From Bradyrhizobium sp. SZCCHNS1050 (lineage in GTDB: Bacteria; Pseudomonadota; Alphaproteobacteria; Rhizobiales; Xanthobacteraceae): a stretch of 64,000 bases of DNA. A model generated the notes under the pieces. It saw nothing but the letters and a program-made list of their open reading frames with translations, was not told where the DNA came from and ran no database searches. Positions 16,676 through 24,539 of the stretch are shown here, piece by piece (positions within the stretch are counted from its first letter, which is position 1; each line of letters begins with the position of its first letter). Location of the stretch: positions 1 to 64,000 of the forward strand of contig NZ_JAUETR010000003.1 of NCBI RefSeq assembly GCF_032484785.1. Direction: 5' to 3'. The translations under genes were made by a program, and so were the position numbers.

Positions 16676-17995
16676 ATGTTGGACATCCTCAAATCCACGG
16701 CTGGTCCGAGAATGCCGGCGATCGATCTCCACGATCTGGTCGCTGAGCTGTTTCCGATCAATCGCAGCCTCACCGGGGCGGGTGTCCGGCAGACGCTCGG
16801 CATTGTCGCGCGTCATGTGGGTCTTACGATTCACGAGGTACCCTCCGGGACGCCCGTCCTGGACTGGCATGTGCCGGCGGAGTGGAACATTCGTCGCGCG
16901 ACGATCTCGACCCTGTCGGGTCGCGTTCTCGTCGACTTCGCCGACAACAATCTGCACGTGATGGGCTACAGCAAGCCGGTCCAGGCAGTGCTCAGCCGTG
17001 CCGAGCTTGCCAAGCACGTCCATAGCTTGCCGGATCAGCCTGATCTCATTCCATACCGGACCGGCTACTATGCCGACGATTGGGGCTTCTGCCTGCCGGA
17101 CCGTCTGTGGCGGGAAATGACGGAGGACAGCTACCGCGTCGAGATCGACAGCGAGCTCTCGCAGGGATCGTTGACCTATGGCGAATTCGTCGTCCCTGGA
17201 CGGACGGACAAGGAAGTCCTGATCACCTGTCACATCTGTCACCCGAGTCTCGCCAACGACAATCTCTCAGGGATTGCCGTCATGACGGCGCTGGCGATGC
17301 GGCAGGCGCAGCGGACACACCGGCTCGGGTACCGATTTCTGTTCCTGCCGGCAACGATCGGCGCGCTCGCATGGCTCGACCGCAACGAGCGGAATCTCGG
17401 CCATGTCGAACACGGCCTCGTCCTCACCTGTCTCGGCGATCCCAGTGGATTTCACTACAAGCAGAGCCGGAGCGGAGCGAGCATCGATCGCGCCGTCGCC
17501 CATGTCCTGAAGCACGCCGGCCATCCGCATGAGATTCTGCCATTCAGCCCCTATGGATATGACGAGCGGCAGTTCTGCTCACCGGGATTCGATCTGCCGG
17601 TCGGGTGCCTGATGCGCGGCGTGCACGGCACGTTCCCCGAATATCACACCTCGGCCGACAATCTGAATTTCGTCAAGCCGGACTGTCTCGACCAATCCTA
17701 CGCGGTCATCGAGGAGGTGCTGGATCTGCTCGATCGCGACTGCATCTATGAGCGCGTCGATGGGCGAGGGGAGCCGCAACTGGGACGGCGCGGCCTGTAT
17801 CGCGCGATTGCCGGCCAGCGCGAGGCAGGCGGTGCGACGCAGATGGACCTCCTGTGGGTCCTCAACCTTGCGGATGGCAAGCATAGCCTGCTCGACATGG
17901 CGGTCCGGGCCGACGTTCCGTTCGCGCGCATCGATGCCGCCGCACGGATCGCGCTGGACGCGGGTCTCATCCAAACGCCGGTTTCATCGTCGTGA
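16676..17995 (+). CDS. DUF4910/aminopeptidase-like protein of polysaccharide loci
   Basis: A 439-residue protein of the DUF4910/DUF2172 group. The N-terminal part has ELFPINRSLTGAGVRQTL. An M28-peptidase-like core follows with CHICHPSLANDNLSG and PEYHTSADN, which hold the likely zinc ligands, and PATIGALAWL. The C-terminal 90 residues look like a winged-helix domain (MDLLWVLNLADGKHSLLDMA). The family is common in O-antigen and capsule loci and is annotated as aminopeptidase-like; its true reaction, perhaps hydrolysing or forming an amide on an amino sugar, is not settled. It starts 24 bases after the oxygenase gene in the same operon. Confidence 0.85.
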   Translation: MLDILKSTAGPRMPAIDLHDLVAELFPINRSLTGAGVRQTLGIVARHVGLTIHEVPSGTPVLDWHVPAEWNIRRATISTLSGRVLVDFADNNLHVMGYSKPVQAVLSRAELAKHVHSLPDQPDLIPYRTGYYADDWGFCLPDRLWREMTEDSYRVEIDSELSQGSLTYGEFVVPGRTDKEVLITCHICHPSLANDNLSGIAVMTALAMRQAQRTHRLGYRFLFLPATIGALAWLDRNERNLGHVEHGLVLTCLGDPSGFHYKQSRSGASIDRAVAHVLKHAGHPHEILPFSPYGYDERQFCSPGFDLPVGCLMRGVHGTFPEYHTSADNLNFVKPDCLDQSYAVIEEVLDLLDRDCIYERVDGRGEPQLGRRGLYRAIAGQREAGGATQMDLLWVLNLADGKHSLLDMAVRADVPFARIDAAARIALDAGLIQTPVSSS

Positions 17996-18056
17996 CGTCG
18001 CCGCCTTCTCCGCACAGCACCGTGCAAGTGATCCAACAACACCAGAGCGAGGCGTC

Positions 18057-19214
18057 ATGAGTTCGCAGCCGGCCAAGCCCCGCATCGCCGTCTTCTCACT
18101 CCGAAACATCTTCGGCAAAGCCCTCAATCGCGGTCCTCACGTCGAGTTCGAGGACATCATCTGCGAGGTCGATTCAGCCGAGATGTTTGCACCCGTGCTC
18201 GACCCGTCGAGCCGACGGGCGAGCTTCGCCACCCGGCTGGGCTACCACGCGCCCGTGCTGTTGAATCCCGGGCTGGCGCGGATCGAGCCGCAACAGCAAT
18301 ACGACGTTCTGTTCGCGATCTGCGGATTCCCGCAGGACCTGATCATGTTCAATGCGATCGAGGATCTGAGAGGCGCGTGCAGGACCTCGGTGTGTCTGCT
18401 GGACGAGCTCTGGGTGAAGGAGATCGCCAAGCACCGGCATTTCCTGAAGATCCTCGCCAAGTTCGACGTCGTGATGCCGTTCCAGATCAGTACGGTGAAG
18501 CCGCTCAGCGAGGAGATCGGCAAGGCATGCGTGCATCTTCCGCTCGCCATCGATGCGATCCGGTTTTGTCCCTATCCCGATCCGCCCGCAAGGGTCATCG
18601 ACGTCTTCAGCATGGGGCGCCGCTCCCGTGTCACGCACCAATCACTGCTCGCGATGGCGCGGGACAGCGGCCTGTTCTATCTCCACGACACGATCGGCGG
18701 CAGCCAGGCCATCGATCTCCGGGAGCACCGGACGCAGATGGCAAACCTCGCCAAGAGGAGCAGGTATTTTCTGGTCAATCCCGGCAAGTTCGACGAGCCG
18801 CAGGAGACCGGGCGGCAGGTCGAGTTCGGCTATCGGTATTTCGAGGGCGCGGCGGCGGGAGCCATCATGCTCGGCGAGCGTCCCGACAACGAGCTGTTTC
18901 CGCGGCTGTTCGATTGGCCCGAGGTGATGATCGACGTGCCGCATACATCGCCCGACATCGACCGGGTCATCAGGGAGCTGGACGACGATCCGGTCCGCCA
19001 GGACCGGATGCGGCGAACCGGCATGGCCCAGACGTTGATGCGGCATGACTGGGTGTATCGGTGGGAGACGATCTTGGAGGCCACGGGTCTGCAGCCGATG
19101 CCGGGCCTCGCTGCCCGCAAGGATCGGCTGAAGAGGCTGGCCGCGATGGCGGCCGGTCCGGCGATCACGCGCGAGCAGGAGTTAAATCGCAAGCCGGTAT
19201 TGTTGGCGCAGTGA
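18057..19214 (+). CDS. CgeB-like glycosyltransferase
   Basis: A 385-residue GT-B-type protein. The N-terminal half (YDVLFAICGFPQDL, TSVCLLDELWVKEI) resembles the CgeB/Glyco_trans_1_2 group. The C-terminal half has FGYRYFEGAAAGAIMLGE, where the FEG-AAG segment contains the acidic residue that contacts the nucleotide sugar, followed by a glycosyltransferase-like helical tail (HDWVYRWETIL). It probably adds one sugar of the repeat unit on the cytoplasmic face. The ATG at 18057 follows GAGG by six bases; a longer in-frame extension overlaps the DUF4910 gene and is rejected. It ends the operon that begins at 12638. Confidence 0.85.
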   Translation: MSSQPAKPRIAVFSLRNIFGKALNRGPHVEFEDIICEVDSAEMFAPVLDPSSRRASFATRLGYHAPVLLNPGLARIEPQQQYDVLFAICGFPQDLIMFNAIEDLRGACRTSVCLLDELWVKEIAKHRHFLKILAKFDVVMPFQISTVKPLSEEIGKACVHLPLAIDAIRFCPYPDPPARVIDVFSMGRRSRVTHQSLLAMARDSGLFYLHDTIGGSQAIDLREHRTQMANLAKRSRYFLVNPGKFDEPQETGRQVEFGYRYFEGAAAGAIMLGERPDNELFPRLFDWPEVMIDVPHTSPDIDRVIRELDDDPVRQDRMRRTGMAQTLMRHDWVYRWETILEATGLQPMPGLAARKDRLKRLAAMAAGPAITREQELNRKPVLLAQ

Positions 19215-19399
19215 CGTTTCAATCCTTTTCTCCGCCACAAGGAGACGTCATCGCTCCCCGCGGCCTCCGATCTCGGCCGCGAACGATTCTATACCGGCTG
19301 CATTTTCGATGGTCGGATTTTCATGGCCCTGGACGGATCTGTTTGGCCCGTGACTGGGAATCGGAAGGTTGGTTACGATGATTGAAAGCGATTGAACGG

Positions 19400-20899
19400 A
19401 TGTCGGAAGCCGTCGCCGCCTATTTCGAGGAACATCGGGAGTCGAGCGATCTCGGACGCCGCGCGCTGCGCGGCGGCCTGATTTCCATCGTCATCCAATA
19501 CGGCAATTCCGTGCTTCAGATCGGAGCGGCCATCGTTCTGGCCCGGCTGCTTGCGCCGGAGGATTTCGGGCTCGTCGCCATCGTCACCGTGCTGACGAGC
19601 TTCGCGCCGCTGCTGATCGACTTCGGCCTGCTCGATGCCACCGCCCAGCGCAGCAGGATCACTCCGGCCCAGGTCAGCGGTCTGTTCTGGGTCAGCACCG
19701 GCATCGGCGTTGCGGTGGCGATCGTCGTCGCGGCATCCAGCCCACTGATTGCCTGGATCTACGGTGATCCGCGACTGGAGCCGATCGCGCTCTGCGTCGC
19801 GATCACCTTCGTGCTGTCCGGGCTGACCAACCAGCACATGGCGCTGCTCCGGCGCACGCTGCAGTTCGGCCGCATCGGCCGGATCCAGCTGTTCGGCACG
19901 CTGGCCGGGACGGTTGCCGCCGTGGCCATGGCGTTCGAGGGCTACGGCTATTGGGCGCTGGTCATTCGCCCCGTCGTGACATCGATTTGCGTCGTGGTCG
20001 CCGCGTGGTCGGCCTGCCGTTGGCGGCCCAGCGCGCCGGTGTTCGACGCCGAGGTGCGATCGATGGTGCGTTTTGGCCTCCACGTCGTCGGATTCACGGT
20101 GGCCTATACGTTGTCGCGGGCGGTGGACCGGATCGCGCTCGGTCTGCTCTACCGGCCCGATCAGGTCGGGTACTACCAGAATGCGATGAACCTCTACGAC
20201 AACTCGATCTATGCGGCGCTCAATCAGACGCATGCGGTGGGAAGCTCGGCGCTGAGCAAGTTCCAGGCAAATCCGGCCGCGCTTCGGCAGAAGTATGAGG
20301 CGGCACTGTCGATCCTGGCCTTCTTCCTGATGCCGGCGGCGGCGATCCTCTCCGTCACGGCGGAGGACCTCACCGTCGTGCTGTTGGGGCAGAAGTGGCA
20401 GGCTGCGGGAGCGCTGCTCAGCATCATCGCGCTGCGCGGCATTTCGCACGTCGTCGAGGGCTCGCAGGGCTGGCTGCATCTGTCGCTCGGGAGGGCGGAC
20501 CGCTGGCAGACCTGGGGCATCATCTCTCTGGTCGCGCAGGTCGTCGCGGTGCTGGCCGGGCTGCCGTTTGGTCCGGTCGGCGTGGCCTGGGGCGTCGTGG
20601 CCGGATACTCGCTGATCGCTTTGCCGTCGGTGATGTATGCCGGACGTCCGATCGGGATCGGTGCGGAGCTCGTGGTCCGGGCCGTCGGAGCGCAGACCAT
20701 CGGCGCCGTCGCGACCGCAGCGACCGGCTGGTGGCTGCAAGCGACGTTTCTCGGAGCCTACCCCGCGCTCGTGCGCATGATCCTGTCCGGCTGCTTCTGC
20801 GGCTGTCTCTATCTCGCGATCGTCGTCGGCGTGTTCCGGGTCCGCGAGCCGCTCAGGATCGCAGGTACGATCGTCCGGGACTTCATCGGCAAGCGTTGA
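19400..20899 (+). CDS. Wzx-type polysaccharide flippase
   Basis: A 499-residue MATE/MOP-superfamily membrane protein with about twelve to fourteen transmembrane segments. The N-terminal motif LRGGLISIVIQYGNSVLQIG and the following ARLLAPEDFGLVAIVTVLT are typical of the RfbX/ExoT/WzxC flippases. It would turn undecaprenyl-linked repeat units across the inner membrane. The ATG at 19400 is taken as start; a TTG at 19382 with GGAAGG 13 bases upstream is an alternative. The gap of 185 bases from the preceding gene may hold its own promoter. Confidence 0.9.
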   Translation: MSEAVAAYFEEHRESSDLGRRALRGGLISIVIQYGNSVLQIGAAIVLARLLAPEDFGLVAIVTVLTSFAPLLIDFGLLDATAQRSRITPAQVSGLFWVSTGIGVAVAIVVAASSPLIAWIYGDPRLEPIALCVAITFVLSGLTNQHMALLRRTLQFGRIGRIQLFGTLAGTVAAVAMAFEGYGYWALVIRPVVTSICVVVAAWSACRWRPSAPVFDAEVRSMVRFGLHVVGFTVAYTLSRAVDRIALGLLYRPDQVGYYQNAMNLYDNSIYAALNQTHAVGSSALSKFQANPAALRQKYEAALSILAFFLMPAAAILSVTAEDLTVVLLGQKWQAAGALLSIIALRGISHVVEGSQGWLHLSLGRADRWQTWGIISLVAQVVAVLAGLPFGPVGVAWGVVAGYSLIALPSVMYAGRPIGIGAELVVRAVGAQTIGAVATAATGWWLQATFLGAYPALVRMILSGCFCGCLYLAIVVGVFRVREPLRIAGTIVRDFIGKR

Positions 20900-20957
20900 G
20901 AGGGAGCGAAAGGAGCCCGGAACCCCGCCCTCGTGCCGCGATTAACTATCGCGATCG

Positions 20958-21002
20958 TTAAATGTTACATATAAAATATCCCGTGATTTAAATGTTTTAA
21001 AT
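20958..21002. promoter_or_regulatory. AT-rich island overlapping the next start codon
   Basis: TTAAAT occurs at 20958-20963 and 20997-21002 and ATTTAAAT at 20986-20993, with ACATATAAAATAT between. The last hexamer runs into the ATG at 21001. A protein bound here would cover both the promoter and the translation start of the following operon. Confidence 0.5.
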
Positions 21003-22341
21003 GGTCATGACCAGCGACAACCACCCAGGCTTGGATGTGATGGAGGCGGAGCCTGCGCCGTCGGCGCAGCGCGACCCCGAATGGTCCGCGTCCGGTTTCG
21101 CCGATCGCCGGCGGCTCAGCATCCTCAGCGTCTCGCACATGCCGGCGAGCCCGCCGCGGTTCGGGGCACAGGCGCGCATGCACGGGCTGATGACCCAGCT
21201 CGCGCGCCGCCACGACCTCACGGCGGTGATGATGGTCGATGACGCCTTCGACATCGAGGAGTGCCGGCGGGCCATGCAGGCCTATTGCCGCGACGTGGTG
21301 CTCGTGCCGAACCCTTACGGCCGTGACGGTCTTGCGAAGCGGCTGCTGCAACTGCGCTCGCTGGTCTCGGTGCGGAGCTTCGACCGGCTGCGCGTGGCCC
21401 TGCCGGAATTGCAGCGGGTGCTGGATCGGGTGCTGCGGACCACGCGGTTCGACGTCGTCAATCTCGAATTTCCCTATCTGGGCCACTGCCTGTTCCGTCA
21501 GGCGCCGGCCGGCGCGATGCCGCCGCGGCTGATCATCGACTCGCATGAGATCGCCTACGATCTGGCGCGGCAGTTCGCCGCCACGGGCGCAAGCCTGGGC
21601 CGTCGGCTCTACGCCGGTGCGAACTGGCGCAAGCTGCGCCGCGAGGAGATCGCGGCCTATCGAAAAGCCGATGGCGTCTATCTCTGCAGCGCGGACGACG
21701 AGAAGCGTCTGCATGACGACATTCCGAACGCCCGCACTGCGGTCATCCCCAACGCCGCCGATGTCGAGTTCTATCAGCCGCGCAGCACCGACCCCGCGCC
21801 CGACGGCCGTACGCTGGTCTATTTCGGCCTGCTGTCGACGGTGCCCAACATCGATGCGGTCACGCATTTCGTACACGACATCTGGCCTCGTATCGCCGCC
21901 CGGCACCCGGATGCGCGCTGCAAGATCATCGGCGGCCGGCCGCCGCCGGCGTTGACGGCGCTGGCCGGGCCGCGGATCGAACTGACCGGCTTCGTGCCGG
22001 ACCTGCGGCCGCACCTCGCCGCGGCAGCGGCGGTGATCGTCCCGCTGCGGCTCGGTGGCGGCACGCGGCTGAAGATCGTCGAGGCCATGGCGATGGGCAA
22101 GGCGATCGTCTCGACCAGCCTGGGTGCCGAGGGCATCGAGGCGATGCCCGGACGCGACATCCTCATCGCAGACGAGCCCGACGCCTTTGCAGATGCGGTC
22201 AACGGGCTGCTCGCCGAGCCCGATCTTGCGGTGCGGATCGGCGGCGCGGCGCGGCAGGTCGCGGTCGAGAAATATGCCTGGAGCGCGGCCGCACAAGCGC
22301 TCGAAGACTTCTATTGCGAGATCCTGGAGACCCGTTCGTGA
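21001..22341 (+). CDS. GT4-family glycosyltransferase
   Basis: A 446-residue GT-B glycosyltransferase. After a variable N-terminal tail of about 35 residues, the first Rossmann domain begins at LSILSVSHMPASPPRFGAQ. The donor domain has VYFGLLSTVPNIDAV, RIELTGFVPDLRPHLA, VPLRLGGGTRLKIVEAMAMG with the catalytic-type Glu, and TSLGAEGIE. It resembles the sugar transferases of exosortase/EpsH-linked loci. No ribosome site is seen before 21001, where the ATG lies in an AT island, so a leaderless or later start is possible. The TGA overlaps the next ATG, giving coupling to the oxidoreductase gene. Confidence 0.88.
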   Translation: MVMTSDNHPGLDVMEAEPAPSAQRDPEWSASGFADRRRLSILSVSHMPASPPRFGAQARMHGLMTQLARRHDLTAVMMVDDAFDIEECRRAMQAYCRDVVLVPNPYGRDGLAKRLLQLRSLVSVRSFDRLRVALPELQRVLDRVLRTTRFDVVNLEFPYLGHCLFRQAPAGAMPPRLIIDSHEIAYDLARQFAATGASLGRRLYAGANWRKLRREEIAAYRKADGVYLCSADDEKRLHDDIPNARTAVIPNAADVEFYQPRSTDPAPDGRTLVYFGLLSTVPNIDAVTHFVHDIWPRIAARHPDARCKIIGGRPPPALTALAGPRIELTGFVPDLRPHLAAAAAVIVPLRLGGGTRLKIVEAMAMGKAIVSTSLGAEGIEAMPGRDILIADEPDAFADAVNGLLAEPDLAVRIGGAARQVAVEKYAWSAAAQALEDFYCEILETRS

Positions 22342-23399
22342 TGAAGGCCGTGCTCATCGGGGCAGGGCAGATCGCCCGCCAGCATCTCGCCTGCCTCAAC
22401 ACCTTGCCGGGCGTTCAACTGGCCGGCATCTGCGACCTGTCGCCGGCAACGGCGGAGGCCGCGGCCGAGCGTTACGCGATCCCGTCCTGGTTCACCGATC
22501 ATCGCACGATGCTGCAGACGGTGCGGCCCGATGTGGTGCACGTGACGACGCCACCGACCTCGCATTTTCGACTCGCGATGGACGCGCTCGAGGCCGGCGC
22601 GCATGTGATCGTCGAGAAGCCCGCGACCTCGACCTTCGACGAGCTGCAGACCCTGACCTTGCGCGCCAAGCAGACCGGCCGCCATGTCGTCGAGGACTAC
22701 AACTACGTCTTCAACCGGGCGCCGCAGGAGATACTCCGTCGCATCGAGACCGGCGAGTTCGGTGCCGTGACCCATGTCGACGTGCTGATCTGCCTCGACA
22801 TCCTCGGCCCCGACGGCTTTGCCGATCCGAATTCGCCGCATCCGGCGCTCAAATTGGCGGGTGGTGCGATCGCCGACTTCCTGCCGCATCTCGCCTCGCT
22901 GTCGCATGCCTTCGTCGGCCCACACCGCAAGGCGGAGACGGTCTGGAGCAAGCGCAAGGCCTCGCCGCTGCCGTTCGACGAGTTTCGCTGTGTGGTCGAG
23001 GCCGAGCGCGGCACGGCGACGCTCGGCTTCAGCGCGAGCGCGCAGCCCGATGCGTTCTGGCTGCGGGTCTATGGCGAGCGGATGCAGGCGACCGCCAATC
23101 TGTTCGAAACGCGGTTGACCTTCGATGGCCCGCGCAACGTGCCGAAGCCGCTGCGCCCGTTCTTCAGCGGACTGGAGGAGGGCCGCGACATCCGCCGCGC
23201 GGCGCTTTCGACCTTGCTGCGCAAGTTCAAGGGCCCAGGCGCCTATGAGGGGCTGTGGGAGTGCCTGGCGCGCACCTATCAGGCGCTCGGCTCGGGAACG
23301 GCCTTGCCGATCACGATCGAGGACGTCCTGGCCGTCAATCGGATGGTCGAAGCGATGAAGCCGACGGAGCAGGCGGACATGAGGAAGCTGGCGATATGA
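22341..23399 (+). CDS. Gfo/Idh/MocA-family NAD(P)-dependent oxidoreductase
   Basis: A 352-residue oxidoreductase. The dinucleotide loop is KAVLIGAGQIARQHL, and VHVTTPPTSHFRLAMDAL and HVIVEKPATSTFDEL carry the EKP motif with the catalytic Lys. The C-terminal alpha/beta domain binds the substrate. Family members oxidise or reduce sugar hydroxyls, often C-3 of an NDP-sugar or uronic acid. Its ATGA overlaps with genes on both sides indicate a coupled operon with the glycosyltransferase and the epimerase, so it probably prepares a sugar for this polymer. Confidence 0.9.
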   Translation: MKAVLIGAGQIARQHLACLNTLPGVQLAGICDLSPATAEAAAERYAIPSWFTDHRTMLQTVRPDVVHVTTPPTSHFRLAMDALEAGAHVIVEKPATSTFDELQTLTLRAKQTGRHVVEDYNYVFNRAPQEILRRIETGEFGAVTHVDVLICLDILGPDGFADPNSPHPALKLAGGAIADFLPHLASLSHAFVGPHRKAETVWSKRKASPLPFDEFRCVVEAERGTATLGFSASAQPDAFWLRVYGERMQATANLFETRLTFDGPRNVPKPLRPFFSGLEEGRDIRRAALSTLLRKFKGPGAYEGLWECLARTYQALGSGTALPITIEDVLAVNRMVEAMKPTEQADMRKLAI

Positions 23400-24427
23400 A
23401 AGCCCTGGTCACTGGCGCCAACGGGTTTCTCGGCCGGCATGTCGTCGATGCGCTGCTGGCCCGCGGCATCGAGGTTCGCGCCATGGTGCGTCCGGCGACG
23501 CGCGTTGACGCCCTTGGCTGGCCGTCGTCGGTCGACATCGTCAGGGCCGACCTGCGCACCTCGCGCGACCTTGCTCGCGCGTTCGAGAATGTGGATGTGC
23601 TGATCCATCTGGCGGCCGTGGTCGCCGGCGGCGAGGACGCGCAATTCGCCGGCACGGTAGGCGGCACCGAGCGGCTGCTCGAGGCGATGGCAGGCAGCGC
23701 CTGTCGCAGGCTCGTGCTGTGCAGCAGCTTCTCGGTCTACGACTACACTGCGACCCGCGACGTCCTCGACGAAAGCGCGCCGCTGCAGCAGACGCCCGAC
23801 GTCTACACCCGTGGCGGCTACACCGTCGCCAAATGGTGGCAGGAGCGGGTGACGCGCCGCTACGTCGAGAAGAACGGCTGGGATCTCACCGTGCTGCGTC
23901 CCGGCTTCATCTGGGGACGCGGCCACGGCTATCTCGCCGCGCTCGGCCAGCAGATCGGACGCCACCACGTCGTCATCGGGCCGCTGACCCGCATCCCCAT
24001 GACCCATGTCGAGAACTGCGCCGACGTCTTCGCGCTGGCGGCGACGGATTCGCGGGCGATCGGCCAGACGCTGAACATCGTCGACGGTCCCGGCGAGCGG
24101 GTCTGGACTTATCTGTCGGACTACATGCGCGGCACCGGCGAGCGCGGCCTCCGGTTGCCCATCCCGCATTGGCTCGCCAGCAGCATCGTACGGCTGGCGT
24201 TTGCGACCGTGTTCAGGCGGGCGACCAAAGTGCCGGCGATCCTGACGCCCAAGAAGTTCGACGCGATGCTCAAGCCGCTGCGCTTCGACAACCGCAAGCT
24301 GAGGGAGACGCTTGGCTGGACGCCGCCGCTCGACTACGAACAATGCCTGGCGCGGACCTACGGTCCGCTGCCGGCTGCGGCGCCAGCGCCGGCGTCCTGG
24401 TCGTCCGGAACGGCTGCTTCCATTTGA
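23396..24427 (+). CDS. NAD-dependent epimerase/dehydratase
   Basis: A 343-residue extended SDR. It has ALVTGANGFLGRHV at the N-terminus, HLAAVVAGGED, a serine region CSSFSVYDY, and YTVAKWWQE holding the Tyr and Lys of the active site (spacing YxxxK). RIPMTHVENCADVFALA lies in the C-terminal lobe. It is likely to act on a sugar nucleotide or lipid-linked sugar; the precise reaction cannot be told. The ATG at 23396 overlaps the stop of the Gfo/Idh/MocA gene. Confidence 0.87.
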   Translation: MKALVTGANGFLGRHVVDALLARGIEVRAMVRPATRVDALGWPSSVDIVRADLRTSRDLARAFENVDVLIHLAAVVAGGEDAQFAGTVGGTERLLEAMAGSACRRLVLCSSFSVYDYTATRDVLDESAPLQQTPDVYTRGGYTVAKWWQERVTRRYVEKNGWDLTVLRPGFIWGRGHGYLAALGQQIGRHHVVIGPLTRIPMTHVENCADVFALAATDSRAIGQTLNIVDGPGERVWTYLSDYMRGTGERGLRLPIPHWLASSIVRLAFATVFRRATKVPAILTPKKFDAMLKPLRFDNRKLRETLGWTPPLDYEQCLARTYGPLPAAAPAPASWSSGTAASI

Positions 24428-24539
24428 GGGCCGAGATGGTCCTGCGATGCCCGAGGTCTGGTCGCACGCGATCTCGCGCGCGAGGCCGTTCCGTGTCGTC
24501 GGTCATTTTGACGTCGCGCGTCTCAAACGGAATGTTCTG

